Assembly: GCA_037126765.1 (NCBI GenBank)
Contig: JBBCBC010000033.1
Location: forward strand, 6,586,085-6,650,084
Length of the DNA stretch: 64,000 bases
Reading direction: 5' to 3'
DNA from: Stenogyne calaminthoides
Taxonomy: Eukaryota; Streptophyta; Magnoliopsida; Lamiales; Lamiaceae
Part shown: in pieces, positions 1 through 11,400 of the stretch
How the letters are laid out: every line of letters begins with the position of its first letter
Position numbering within the stretch: the first letter of the stretch is position 1
Made by a program: the position numbers and the translations under genes
Notes under the pieces: model-generated
The model's input: only the letters and a program-made list of their open reading frames with translations
What the model was told of the DNA's origin: nothing
The model's database searches: none

Positions 1-2557
1 TTGTGGACCATTGTCCACTCTAGCTAGGGGTCACTTCGGATACTTCATCACTTTTACTGATGATTTCTCAAGATACGGATACGTGTATCTTATGAAACAC
101 AAATTCGAATCTTTTGAGAAATTCAAAGAGTTTAAGGCTGAAGTAGAGAAGTAACTTGGTAAGAGTATCAAGACTCTTCAATCAGATCGAGGAGGTGAGT
201 ACCTTAGCCATGAATTTATTGATTACTTGAAGTTACATGGAATCCAGTCACAATGGACTCCTCCCAGAACACCTCAGATGAACGGTGTGTCCGAGAGAAG
301 AAACCGAACACTGTTAGACATGGTGAGGGCTATGATGAGCTTCTCCTCTCTTCCGACATTCTTATGGGGAACACGTTACAAACCTCAATTTACATTCTGA
401 ATAGGATTCCATCTAGATCGGTTGAGCATACACCATATGAACTATGGTGTGGCAAGAAGCCAACTTTTACACATATCAATATGGGGTTGCCCCGTGATTG
501 TGAAAAGGATGCTTACCGACAAGTTGGAACCCAAAGGTGAAAAGGGTTAATTTGTGGGATATTCTAAGGAAACTAAAGGATATTGCTTCTATCTACCTGA
601 GAAATAATCAGTGATTGTTTCTAGGCAGACCAAGTTCCTTCGAAGAAGACTATGTCTTTAAGGAACATGGTCGTGAGCTGATAGAACTTGAGGAAATTCA
701 AGAACCACAAATTAACAAAGAGACTGATATCTTGTCAAAGCAACATGACAAGAAATCAGTGGGAGCATTCAACAACTTTCACGGTGGGAGTCTTTCACTA
801 GGTGATCGACTTTCAGCCTGTGGGAGCGTAATTGGAGTATGCTTGCTAGTGCAAGAACCTCCAAGTGGGCTGAATGAGAACAGCATAGCTCAAACACCCA
901 CCCAAGAGGCATCTGAAAGTGTAGCTCTTGAGGATGTCCAGCCTGCACAACCACAGCTCCGTAAGTCAATAAGGAATCGGAATCGTAAACTCGATGCATC
1001 ACAAAATTTTCACGATCAGAATGTCCAGCCTGCACAACCACAGCTTCGTAAGTCAATAAGGAATCGTAATCCGTCCATTAGATATGGTTACCTCTTGGAG
1101 GAACTCGATAGTATGGACATACCGGATAAGGACGATCCTAATTGACTTTTCTGAAGCAATATCAGATATTGATTTAGGGAAGTGGCATGAAGCCATGAAA
1201 TTCGAGATGGACTCGATGTACACCAATCAAGTCTAGGACTTGGTTGAGTTGTCTAAAGGGATTAGACCCATAGGTTGCAAATGACAAAGTACAAACCTAT
1301 AAAGCTAAGTTGGTGGCGAAGGACTATAGTCAACACGAAGGCATTGACTATGATGAGACCTTCTCACCAGTTTCAAAGATCAAGTCCATTCGAATTTTAC
1401 TTGCGATAGCAGCACACTATGATTATGAGATTTGACAGATGGATGTCAAAACAACTTTCCTCAATGGAGACATTGATAAGGAAGTGTTTATGACTCAACC
1501 GAAAGGTTTTATATCTAAGCCAAATTCTAAATCTAGTATGCAAGCTAAAGAGATCCATCTATGGATTGAAGCAAGCTTCTAGAAGTTGGAATATCCGATT
1601 TGATGAAGCTTTCAAGTCTTTTGACTTCATCAGAAATTCGGAAGAACCTTGCGTTTGTCATAATCGCAGCGGGAAGAATATTATTTTCATAATCGTGTAT
1701 GTCGATGACATATTGATTTTTGAAAACAATATCCCGTTAGTTTAGTCAGTTAAAGATTGGTTGTCAAAGACCTTCATGATGAAGGGTCGTGGTGAAGCCT
1801 GCTACATCCTAGGGATCATGATCCACAGGGATAGATCCAAAAGGATGTTGAGGCTGTCATAGCCCACCTATGTAGACAAGGTGTTGAAGCGTTTTGCGAT
1901 AGAGAACTTTAAGAGAGGGTCTCTATCGGTAAATCATGGGATAAAGCTATCAAAGAAGGATTGTCCTTCTGTTAAAGTTGATATCAAGCACATGAAAGAT
2001 GTACCATATGCATATGCAGTTGGGTCAATCATGTACGCCATGACTTACACTTGGCCAAATGTGGCCTACGCTATCAACATCATTGGTAGATACCAACAGA
2101 ATCCGGGTGAGTCTCACTAGATTGCTGTCAAGACCATTCTGAAGTATCTCAGACGAACTAAACAATGTTTTCTTGTCTATAGTGAACAGTCAGAACTAGT
2201 AGTGACTGGTTAAGCTGACACAAGTTTCCAATCCGACTGTGATGATTACAAATCACAGTCAATTTACGTTTCACTCTCAATAATGAGGCGGTCAGTTGGA
2301 ATAGTTCCAAGCAAAAGGACCGCAAATTCAACAACCGAAGTTGAGTACATTGCTGTATCAGAAGCCTCAAGAAGGTTGTCTGAATTTTATAGTTCTCAAG
2401 AGAACTAGGGGTAGTTCTGAGTGCCAGTTGTCTAATAAAGTTCTATTGAGACAACGTTGGTGCAATTGCGCAAGCAAAGTTACCGAGATCAACAAGCTTA
2501 AAAGAGCATGTACCTAGACTTATCATTTGATCCGGAAGATCATAACGATAGGAGATA
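1..2557 (+). pseudogene. Copia family A1: pol remnant (integrase, hinge, RT, RNase H)
   Basis: Decayed Ty1/copia polyprotein that enters the window inside the integrase core. Positions 1-600 carry the integrase half with the GSER-like patch and the ILNRIPS motif. Positions 615-1145 are an open stretch covering the integrase-RT hinge. From about 1150 the RT begins, with the MDVKT..FLNGD motif at 1439-1470 and YVDDILIF near 1696-1720. The SIMYAMTYTWPNVAYAI and RYQQNPGESH motifs lie at 2020-2120. In-frame stops include TAG at 1234-1236 and TGA at 1433-1435, both where related copies have Trp. Many frameshifts follow, so no working enzyme is encoded. RT motifs resemble the Angela/Tork side of plant copia, which is an impression only. 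The same family recurs at 51600-53638 and 57752-58217. Confidence 0.88.
937..1069 (+). repeat. Short duplication in the A1 hinge
   Basis: A block of about 50 bp encoding VQPAQPQLRKSIRNRN occurs twice, near 937-985 and 1021-1069. The sister copy A2 (57940-57990) has it once, with an unrelated-looking stretch in place of the first copy. The open frame 615-1145 spans both copies. Confidence 0.75.
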
Positions 2558-2953
2558 CCTAGTGGAAATACATCAAACGGTTTCTCAGATGGGTATACCA
2601 ATACCCTCTAAGGTATTTGTGCATCCATCATGAGATACCTAGTATCTCGTAGTAAGTGAGATTTTACTACACTCTCTAAGATTATGATGCAGATCGTACA
2701 CCAATCTCCATTGTATCATCGATATCCCATTCTTGATGATCCTTGATCGGGGCTATTTGAGAATCATGCTTAAGTCATCTGAGTTCTCACAACCTCAACG
2801 ACAACAATGACTCATGGGAACACTTGTATGTAATATTCAAACAAGTGTATTGCCATACATTAATATTAAGTGAACTATAATATTAAATCAAACTGAATAT
2901 CATCGAGTATTATGTCCTTACAATAGATTGTCTCTAGGACACTAACACTAACA
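2558..2953 (-). repeat. Inverted 5' portion of the family A LTR
   Basis: This stretch is the reverse complement, with scattered mismatches, of the first ~420 bp of the LTR at 4192-4610. The LTR terminus (TGTTAGTGTTAG in LTR sense) sits at 2953 and touches RT coding sequence directly. The other edge, at about 2558-2561, is an internal LTR position. It separates two plus-strand copies of the same RT/RNase H region and forms a roughly 400-bp inverted repeat with the downstream LTR, spaced about 1.2 kb. Confidence 0.88.
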
Positions 2954-4180
2954 AAAACAACTTTCCTAAATGGAGACATTGATAAGGAAGCGTTTATGAC
3001 TCAACCGAAAGGTTTTATATCTAAGACAAATTAAAAATCTAGTATGCAAGCTAAAGAGATCCATCTATGGATTGAAGCAAGCTTCTAGGAGTTGGAATAT
3101 TTGATTTGATGAAGCTATCAACTTTCATCATTAATTGGGAAGATCCTTGCGTTTATCGTAAACGCAGCGGGAAGAATATTATTTTCATAATCGGGTCTGT
3201 CAATGACATATTGATTTTGGAAATAATATCCCGTTAGTGCAGTCCGTTAAAGATTGGTTATCAAAGACCTTCATGATGAAGGGTCTTGGTGAAGCCTACT
3301 ACATCCTAGGGATCATGATCCACAGGGATAGATCCAAGAGGATGTTGAGGCTGTCACAGCCCACCTATGTAGACAAGGTGTTGAAGCATTTTGCGATGGA
3401 GAACTCTAAGAGAGGATCTCTATCGGTAAATCATGGGATAAAGCTATCAAAGAAGGATTGTTCTTCTGTTGAAGCTGATATCAAGGACATGAAAGATGTC
3501 CCATATCCATATGCAATTGGGTCAATCATGTACGCCATGACTTGCACTTGGCCAAACGTGGCCTACGCTATCAACATCACTGGTAGATACCGACAAAATC
3601 CAGGCGAGTCTCACTGGATTGCTATCAAGACCATTCTAAAGTATCTTAGACAAACTAAAGAATGTTTCCTTATCTATGGTGGACAGTTAGAACTAGTAGT
3701 GACTGGTTAAGCTGACACAAGTTTCCAATCCGACTGTGATGATTACAACTCACAGTTAGGTTATGTTTCACTCTCAATAATAAGGCGGTCAGTTGGAATA
3801 GTTCCAAGCAAAATGACCGCAGATTCAACAATCGAAGTTGAGTACATTGTTATATCAGAAGTCTCAAGGAGGTTGTCTGGATTTTATAGTTCTTAAGAGA
3901 ACTAGGGGTAGTTCAGAGTGTCAGTTGTCTAATAAAGTTGTATTGAGACAACGCTGGTGTGATTGCGCAATCAAAGGAACAGAGATCAACAAACAGAAAC
4001 AAGCATGTACCTAGACTTATCATTTGATCTGAGAGATCATAAGGATAGGAGAAATGGAATTAAAATGTATTCCCACATATTTAATTTGGAAGATCATTTC
4101 ACCAAAACACTGAGTGTTCATGTACACACTAGACATTTGATGGTCTAGGGGTTAGACATGTAGGTGATTAACTCTAGTCC
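2954..4180 (+). pseudogene. Second copy of family A RT/RNase H remnant
   Basis: Repeats the region from about 1449 to 2557: it restarts at the ACAACTTTCCT..AATGGAGACATT motif and runs through RT and RNase H. An open stretch at 3237-3710 carries MKGLGEAYYILGI, the RLSQPTYVDKVLKHF motif and SIMYAMTCTWPNVAYAI. The YVDD box is damaged near 3198-3215 (a D reads as N). Both copies share the stop in 'gactggttaagctgac' (2210 and 3705), so they derive from one already damaged sequence or share a defective source. The tail at 3963-4148 leads into the polypurine tract. Confidence 0.85.
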
Positions 4181-4191
4181 AAGTGGGAGAT
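4181..4191 (+). other. Polypurine tract of family A1
   Basis: AAGTGGGAGAT lies immediately 5' of the LTR's TGTTAG start, where plus-strand DNA priming would begin in an LTR retrotransposon. The same tract precedes the 3' LTRs of Copia-1 and Copia-2. Confidence 0.85.
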
Positions 4192-5763
4192 TGTTAGTGT
4201 TAGTTTCCTAGAGACAATCTGTTGTAAGGACATAATACTCGATGATATTCAGTTTGATTTAATATTTTAGTTCACTTAATATTAATGTATGGCAATACAC
4301 TTGTTTGAATATTATGTTTGGTTGTTTGCATTTATTCATACAAGTGTTCCCATGAGTCATTGCTGTCATTGAGGTTGTGAGAACTCAGATGACTTAAGCA
4401 TGATTCTCAAATAGCCACGATCAAGGATCATCAAGAATGGGATATTGATGATGCAATGGAGATTGGTGTGCGATCTGCATCATATTCTTAGAGAGTGTAG
4501 TAAGATCTCACTTACTACGAGTTACTAGGTATCTCATGATGGATGCACAAATACCTTAGAGGTTATTGGTATACCCATCCGAGAAACCGTTTAATGTATT
4601 TCCACTATATGTGTCTAAAGGTGTCTCGCTTAGTGGGAGCGATGCGATACTCCTTTAACTTGAGGTCAATACGCACGACATGTGTGGAGTGATGAACTTT
4701 GACCATGACCGATGCTTGCACCCGTCTATGGGTAGATATTGCTTGGATTGGGCTCATCACGAAGTGCATGTGCGTGGTAGTTGAGCCAAGAATAGGATTC
4801 ATTCCTCAAAGTGGATTTAGAGAGAATACTTGTCTTCTCGTCATAATTGGATCTAAGTCATCGGCCAATGCACGTCAACTTTGACTTTGTGGCTAAATGT
4901 GACATACATGATCAATTAGTGATTAGAGATAATATGATTAAGTTATTTGAATAGACACTTCATCATCTTCAAGACTTAATCGAGTATTCGTGAATGAAAG
5001 GAGGGAAATCGTAATAACCCATGTTTCAGTTACAGGTAGTTGCACATTTCCTCACAACGCACCTCATATATTGAGAATGTCTGATTTATTGTCTAGGGTT
5101 CAATTAAGACCGTTAGTTTGAATAATCGCTCGATGAGGGTCTATGGGTCACACAACAAGTAACGGTTGTTTACTCATTATAGTTTGTTGATTAAATGTTA
5201 TATTGGTTATTAATATTTAATTTATGGAGAATATAATAATAATTATATTTAGAATTAATTATTATTATTATTTAATTAAATTAGATTTAATTAAATAGAA
5301 TTCCTAATAATAATATATAGAATATTATTATTGTAAGATTTAATATATATGGAATCAAATCCTTAGAGATTTGATATACCTGGAATTAAATCCGTAGAGA
5401 TTTTATATGTGGATTTTATTAGGATTTTTCCTAATAAAGGTTAGTTTAAGATTTAAGCTGGGTCTCTCCTATATATATGAGCTCTTGGGAATTCATAATA
5501 CGTGAATTCATATTTCTCCATAAAATCTCTAAGTTAGAATTTTCCTAGCAAATTCATCTCGGGGATTCAACACTGGCAGATCTGTGTGAGTTAGTAAACG
5601 ACTGTTATGTGGATACCATAGTTGAGGAATTCGTGTACGAATTGTTGTAAGAATTCTGTTTACGTTTACTCGTATTTAATTATGCAATTAATTGTTCGTT
5701 GTTGGTGAACTTTAATTTCCACTGCGCATGTATTACGTGTTTACGTGCCTCTAAATTCCAACA
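4192..5763 (+). mobile_element. 3' LTR of copia family A1
   Basis: A 1572-bp LTR running from TGTTAGTG to TTCCAACA. It starts right after a polypurine tract and ends at the junction with LINE ORF2 sequence. A TATATATA box is visible near 5470. The central part (5190-5400) is very AT-rich. Its 5' partner is outside the window, so the target duplication (candidate GGGTT at 5764-5768) cannot be confirmed. Confidence 0.85.
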
Positions 5764-5926
5764 GGGTTGATGTCTTCTCATGACTCTGAACTCACTACTC
5801 AGAAAAGTTTTGAAGGCAAAATACTTCCCCAACTCATCCTTCCTTCAGGCGTCCCTTAGCCCCAGACCATCCCTCACCTGGAGGGGGATTGTCGAAGGCC
5901 GATCCGTCCTCCTCTCAGGATGTTCT
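5764..5926 (+). pseudogene. LINE ORF2 remnant, upstream piece
   Basis: Reads SLLRKVLKAKYFPNSSFL and PSLTWRGIVEGR, the conserved stretch between the RT and zinc-binding domains of plant L1-type ORF2 proteins. It is interrupted exactly at 5926 by Copia-1 and continues at 14967. Its upstream end is cut by the family A1 LTR, so this LINE was the landing site for two elements. Confidence 0.8.
5922..5926. repeat. Target-site duplication of Copia-1 (left)
   Basis: GTTCT here and at 14962-14966 flank the element exactly. Five bases is the normal target duplication for copia integrases. Confidence 0.9.
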
Positions 5927-7771
5927 TGTTGGGATTATACTGGAAAGTATGCTTTTACTTTGTATAATCAGACTGAATTTTGGACTTATTTACTGATATA
6001 AATTGTTTATCACTGATGCTTTAAATATCATCGAATGTTACATATATTTACTGCATAACTGTTCAATAAATAGTATGTGTTACATTGTAGTTAATTTAGT
6101 GATACCAGATCACAGAAGATTAAATTAACAGGTCCTTGGTACTAAAAAGTACACCATTCACGACCTAGATGGAAATGAACAACCCATCGTGAAAGGTTGA
6201 AGTGTAAGGCTCAGATTGGTTTGTCTTGACCAAGAGATTACACTAGTGCATGTCTGATGCACTGAAGAGGACCTCTGAGGAGGATAAATTCTTGAAAACT
6301 AGGAAGAATTAGACCTCAGTGGTTAGTTATTTCTTAATCTTCGTCCCTTAAATAGGATTGCGTGTGGTTAGTAACTATTGCTTTGACTTATTACGGGAAG
6401 AGAATCAATGAGATTCAATACCCTATATCTTGGGCAATATTATTGGTCACATGTGATTGCTAAGATTTAATCTGACGAGAATCGAATCGTGCAAGCACGC
6501 TTTGTTCGATTTGCCCCCCCCTTCTGGAGGTTCATAAGTTTTATCATACCAAATATTGCAAGTGGAACTAGTTTCCGGTATGGATAATAATGTTGAACCG
6601 TTCCTTTACCAAGGATAAAATATATTAATTAATGGAAAACTATTTCAGTGGCTTGAATTAATTAATGGACTAGATAATCTTAAACACGGGAAATAATAAC
6701 CGGGAGCCATATTAACTGTAATATGGGTTAAGATGGATAGTGCAATATTAATTATGTAGTGGGATTAATTAATATTTATGGGCTTGAATAATATTGTGGC
6801 TCAATATTGATAATTCAAGGTCCATTGGAAGGTCCAATCTTAATTCTCCTAAAGGCCCCCCAAGTAGCCCAAGATAAAGTCCAATAACTGAAAAATGTGT
6901 TTAAAAATAAAATAAATTTTGTTGCTTATTTTTCCTCATTTTTTTGAAAAATATGAATAAAAGGGGAGAAAGATTTTCTTTGAATTTTGTTATGGAATGA
7001 AGATATGTATTCTTGGAATGCAAGATTATCTCATTAAATTCAAGAAATCTCCCACTTGGTTATTTATATTGTGATTTTCGAAATTTTTGAAATAAAAGGG
7101 AAAGAAAGATTTTCTTGATTTTCTTGAAAAGATATTATGGAAGATATGTATTTCTTGAAATACAAGTATATCTCATAAATTCAAGAAGATCCAAATTTGG
7201 ATTCTTGTCTCTTAATTTTCGAAAAATACTCCATAACAAGATGAGGTGGGATTTTTGTGGAATATTTTAATTATGGAGAAAAGAATATATGAGATATATT
7301 CAAGATTTCTTGGAGATCAAGAAAAGATTTTCCCACATTGATTTTTCCTCAAAATTTCGACCACCACCCCATCTATAAATAGGGGATGATTCTTTCATTC
7401 CCAAGTACAATTTCATGTGCTGGAAAAATTAGTAAATCCACAAAGGTGGTGCAACAAATTTTATTTTTCCTTTTGTTAATTGTTCGCGAGCTTCCTTCCA
7501 TCGGATTGTCGAACAAGGACTAGGGAATACTTGGGAAGACTTTTTGGTGTGTTTTCATCGACGAGTCCATTGCCATTCCAAGAGGTAAGTTCACGTAAAC
7601 TCGTAGTAATTCCGCATGCGTAGGATTTACGTGAACTGTTTATATGCATGATTTGTTGTTGAATTATTATTTGAATTAATATGGGTTAATTCATGCTAGT
7701 AATAATTGTTAGAATTAAATTTGTATTTAAATATTCATCCCGAATAGATCCGGGCAACTAATTCCCCAACA
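5927..7771 (+). mobile_element. Copia-1 5' LTR
   Basis: Runs from TGTTGGGATTATAC to CCCCAACA and matches 13124-14961 almost throughout. A patch at 6470-6530 differs more. A TATA box at 7374-7381 is followed by the conserved GGGGATGA stretch where transcription probably starts. Two related segments of the type 'gaagatatgtatt..ttgaaatacaag' lie in its 3' third, as in every LTR of this group. Confidence 0.93.
7374..7381 (+). promoter_or_regulatory. LTR TATA box, Copia-1
   Basis: TATAAATA followed by GGGGATGA. It is conserved at the same LTR position in the other copies (14564, 38808, 46237, 59520, and on the minus strand at 54142 and 56299), which supports a promoter role. Confidence 0.7.
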
Positions 7772-7773
7772 AC

Positions 7774-7785
7774 TGGTATCAGAGC
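7774..7785 (+). other. Primer binding site, Copia-1
   Basis: TGGTATCAGAGC two bases after the 5' LTR, complementary to the 3' end of plant initiator Met-tRNA, as in most plant copia elements. Confidence 0.9.
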
Positions 7786-9167
7786 CTCGGTTTAATGCTC
7801 AAATTTTAAATTATAATTTAATTCGCTGTCATTAAATTTGAAATTGGATAGTAGAATTGCTAGATCTTTTTTGCAGGTATCCAATTGTCATGGAATTTAA
7901 TGTGTTTATTTATACATGCATATAAATTGTGATTTTTTAATTTGATTCGTTCGAATTCGTTTTGCCTCGTGAGAAAATCCACGAGTAGATTAGTATTTGT
8001 TTGATTTGATCAATGTAATAGACTAGTCTAGATCTAGGTTTATTTATTTTTGTAAATAAATTATAACCGGATCGTAAATGGAGGCGGAGACGAAGAATTA
8101 ATAGACGGGATCCGGAAGGCGTGGCGGCGTCGTCGTGCAAAACGCGTGCAAAACGTAACTGCAGGAGGCACGCCTGCGTTCTTGGCGCCTACACACGGAG
8201 TAGGGCGAGGCCGAGGGGCCCGAGCACACGGGATCCAACGCAACGCAGAACGCCAGCGCCGGGCGGTTTGGAGGCGATTTTTAACACGGGTTCTGGGCGG
8301 CGATGTTTTGGCGGCGCTCCGAGGCATGCGTCGGGCGATGGCGATGCCCCAAGATGAAGCGACCTCTATGAAGATGATGACGCTAAGCGGACACAAGTGA
8401 TCGAAGGCGGTCAAGTGGGAGACAAGGGAGCTTTTTCGAGACAACAATGAATGAAGATGATTTCTCAAGATCAAGACATGACAAAATTAACCATGACAAT
8501 TGGATAAATGTGCCCAATATGTTTAATTTTTGTCTTGATGTTTATGCATTATTTTATGCTTATTTAAATTGTGTTTAAATTTGCGATGCATGAGATTTTT
8601 TTTTGAAAAATCTCACTTTCGAAAATTACTAAGTATGTTTAAACAATTAATTGACAATTTTATTCCGGAAAATAACATTGAATTAATTATTGACCTCCAT
8701 GATTTATTTATTTGTGAATTCTTTTGGAGAAATTCCCCCCACGGGACGGTCAAAAGATAGTTTTCACATGAATAAATTCCAAACAGATGATTGTGGATTA
8801 TTACTAGTGGCGACGATGACCCTTCCCACGAGGCTCGTTCAAAGCGAAATAATAATTCTGTATTTAATCATGGTTATTACTTAGGTATAAAATTGATATG
8901 CATATACTTCCCCGAAGTCCCTGTCAATTTTATATTGGTCAAGTGGGAGCCAACTATTAATCTGGATATTAAAGGTTTGTAACTGTTCTTGTTTGTAACC
9001 TGCTTGAATGTGTTTAAATAATGACCCACCCCACGTGGCTTATTTAAACTGTTTTGAGATGTTGGCTGATGCATGTTCATATTTTTTTGAGATTTTAATA
9101 TGAAACATGTGATCGAACCTTGTGATATATGTATGCTTGTGCATATTATTATTTATTTCAGTTCAGC
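7786..9167 (+). other. Copia-1 untranslated leader with GC-rich island
   Basis: About 1.4 kb between the primer binding site and gag. The middle (about 8085-8400) is strikingly rich in G, C and CpG in an otherwise AT-rich element. Its overlapping short frames on both strands look accidental. The flanks (7786-8085 and 8500-9167) align well with Copia-2 (39204-39530 and 40060-40736). The island itself aligns only at its edge, near the shared 'gaggcacgc'. Confidence 0.75.
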
Positions 9168-9840
9168 ATGTCGCAACCTTTTAATCCACTGTTAATATGC
9201 TTAAAGTCAATACAATATGTATGGAAACTATATTGATTGGAAACGAAAAATTATTGTCCTAACTGCACAAAAGCACAAGTGGATTCTTGACACACCAAAA
9301 TCAGATGAGCTAACTGACGAGTCAAAAATGCAGGACCCGTCAGATCACCTTGCGAGAGATGTCGTCGCTGAAAATGGTGGAGGACAAACCCGTAAGGGAT
9401 TACGTCCTCAAAATTGATGGCCCATTTGAACAAACTAGAGGTTCTGAGTGCAGATTATAATCTGGAGACTCAGATGAATTTGGTATTTCACTCTCTGCCC
9501 AAAATTTTCTGAGCATTTTGGCCTCGCTAGTTGATTTGTTGTAAGCTTTGGTCTCGGCAGAGATGTTGATGGGGCACCAAACTCAAGTTTTGACGGCAAG
9601 TGGTTTGTCTTCACTTTCTAGGCCAATAGGAGGCAAGAAAAAGAAGAGGACCAAGAGCCATAAGCAATAAAACTCAACTGTTGCCAAGGGCAATGGTAAG
9701 ATGAGGAATGCTTGTGGTGTCAAGGAAAATCCATAGAGGAAGTGCTTAAGATGCGGTGAAAGAGGACAATGGAGGTTTTGCCTGTTCCAACCCCAAAAAG
9801 GGAAGGAAAGAAAGGTAATTCTCACGCACTAATTGTTTAA
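9168..9840 (+). pseudogene. gag: Copia-1 gag remnant
   Basis: Starts with ATG at 9168 (MSQPFNPL, the same start as Copia-2 at 40737). The coat-protein region is shortened by deletions and frame-shifted after about 15 codons. The zinc knuckle near 9735-9790 reads CLRCGERGQWR: the third ligand His is now Gln, and the final Cys is displaced. It cannot encode a working nucleocapsid. Confidence 0.85.
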
Positions 9841-9870
9841 ACTTGTTTAGCGGCGTATACTTCTCATTCG

Positions 9871-11400
9871 TGGGTAGTTGATACAAGATCCACTAATCAT
9901 GTTTGCTTCACGGGCTCAAACTGATCCGACAACTTAGTGGGAGTGAGATCCTCATCACACTGGGCGATGTTACGAAAGTAGCGGTTATTGCAATGATACG
10001 TAAGTAGCAGATATTGCAATGCTACGTAAGTAACGGTTATTGCAATGCTACGTAAGTAGCAGATATTGCAGTACTACATGAGTAGTGGTTAAAGCAGTGG
10101 GAGAAGTGCACCTGTCTTTTGAAGATAAATTTTTTTTTAGAGATTATCTTTATGTTCCCAGTTTTAGAAAGAATTCACTTTCAGTTTCTAAAATTCTATT
10201 AAAGGACACTAAGTTTCTTCTAATAAGAATGACATCATTTCTTGAAATGATGAGTGTATCTGTTATGGGACATTGGTCAAATAATCTCCATACAATTAAC
10301 TGTGCACACCACTCACGAAATGCATCCTATAACACATCAATTGTTTCCAATAAAAGAAAACGTTCATCAGACGTGAACGAAACACTTCTATGGCATCTAA
10401 GATTGAGACATCTTAATCCAAAGAGGATCCAAAGGTTGGTGAAAGACGGTTCACTAGAGTTTCTCCAAGTTGAACCAATTCCAACCTGCGAATCATGTTT
10501 GGAGGGTAAAATGACCAAGAGGGCATTCGAAGCCAAGGGGAATAGAGCCAAAGAAGTGTTAGAAATCGTTCACACAGACGTATGTGGTCCAATGTCAACC
10601 ATGGCAAGAGGAGGTTACGAGTATTTCGTCACTTTTATTGATGACTACTCGAGGTACGGTTATATTTTCCTTATGAAGCATAAATCTGAGACTTTTGAGA
10701 AATTCAAAGAATTTAAGGCTCAAGCAGAGAATCATGGGGAAAAATGTATCAAGTCTCTACGATCCGATCGTGGAGGCGAGTACCTCAGCGATGAGTTTTT
10801 GAACTACCTGTCAGATGAAGGGATTGCATCCCAGCTGACTGCACCCGGAACCCCTCAACAAAACGGGGTTGCAGAGCGAAGAAACAAAACTCTTTTGGAA
10901 ATGGTTAGATCAATGATGTGTTATGCGGATCTTCCCAAGTCGTTCTGGGGTCATACCTTGTAAACAACGACTTACATTCTGAACTTGGTGCCATCCAAAT
11001 CGGTTCCCAAAACTTCCAAAGAATTGTGGACCAGGCGCAAGCTTAGTTTGAGACACATGAGAATTTGGGGGTGTCCGGCCTACGTGTTGGACAAGGAAGC
11101 TGGGAAATTGGATCCTCGATCAGAATTAAGGTTTTTATAGGATACCCCGAGGGAACAAAAGGGTGTATGTTCTATGGTCCCAAAGATCAAAAGGTGGTAA
11201 TAAGCACCCACTTTAGATTTTTGGAGAAAGACTGTATGAACGAAAGAAGACCCAAGAGGTGAGATTACCTTAAGTGAGCTAAGGGGGCTAACCTCATTGC
11301 CAACTGTACAAGATGATATACCAAACGACACACTTTCACAACCGGAACCTCATCGTAGTGGGAGGGTTGTTAGATAGCCTGAGAGATTCATGGGGATAGG
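9871..11400 (+). pseudogene. pol: Copia-1 protease and integrase remnant
   Basis: The protease begins WVVDTRSTNHVCF near 9871-9910, where the catalytic DTG is now DTR. After a 26-bp tandem array, an open stretch at 10085-10963 (292 codons) covers the pre-integrase HHCC finger (HLRLRHLN and CESC) and the integrase core. The first Asp (10577-10579, in HTDVCGP), SDRGGEY and the NGVAERRN Glu motif are all present, so the DDE residues look intact. The frame ends at a TAA at 10961-10963 inside the domain. The remainder (WGCPAYVLD-type hinge sequence, 11065-11262) is in other frames. Confidence 0.88.
9964..10093 (+). repeat. Five tandem copies of a 26-bp unit in the protease region
   Basis: Units start at 9964, 9990, 10016, 10042 and 10068, each resembling gcaatgctacgtaagtagca plus six bases. 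Copia-2 has a single unit at the matching place (41734-41759). Because 26 is not a multiple of 3, four extra units (104 bp) shift the reading frame. Confidence 0.88.

Noticed and set aside
615..1145. Stand-alone 176-codon protein gene
   Set aside because: It is the integrase-RT hinge of the copia polyprotein, not a separate gene.
8061..8474. Overlapping open frames on both strands in GC-rich DNA (also 39489-40058 and 60348-60650)
   Set aside because: They lie in the leaders of copia elements, are not conserved between the three copies, are Arg/Ala/Pro-rich from base composition, and occur in several frames at once.
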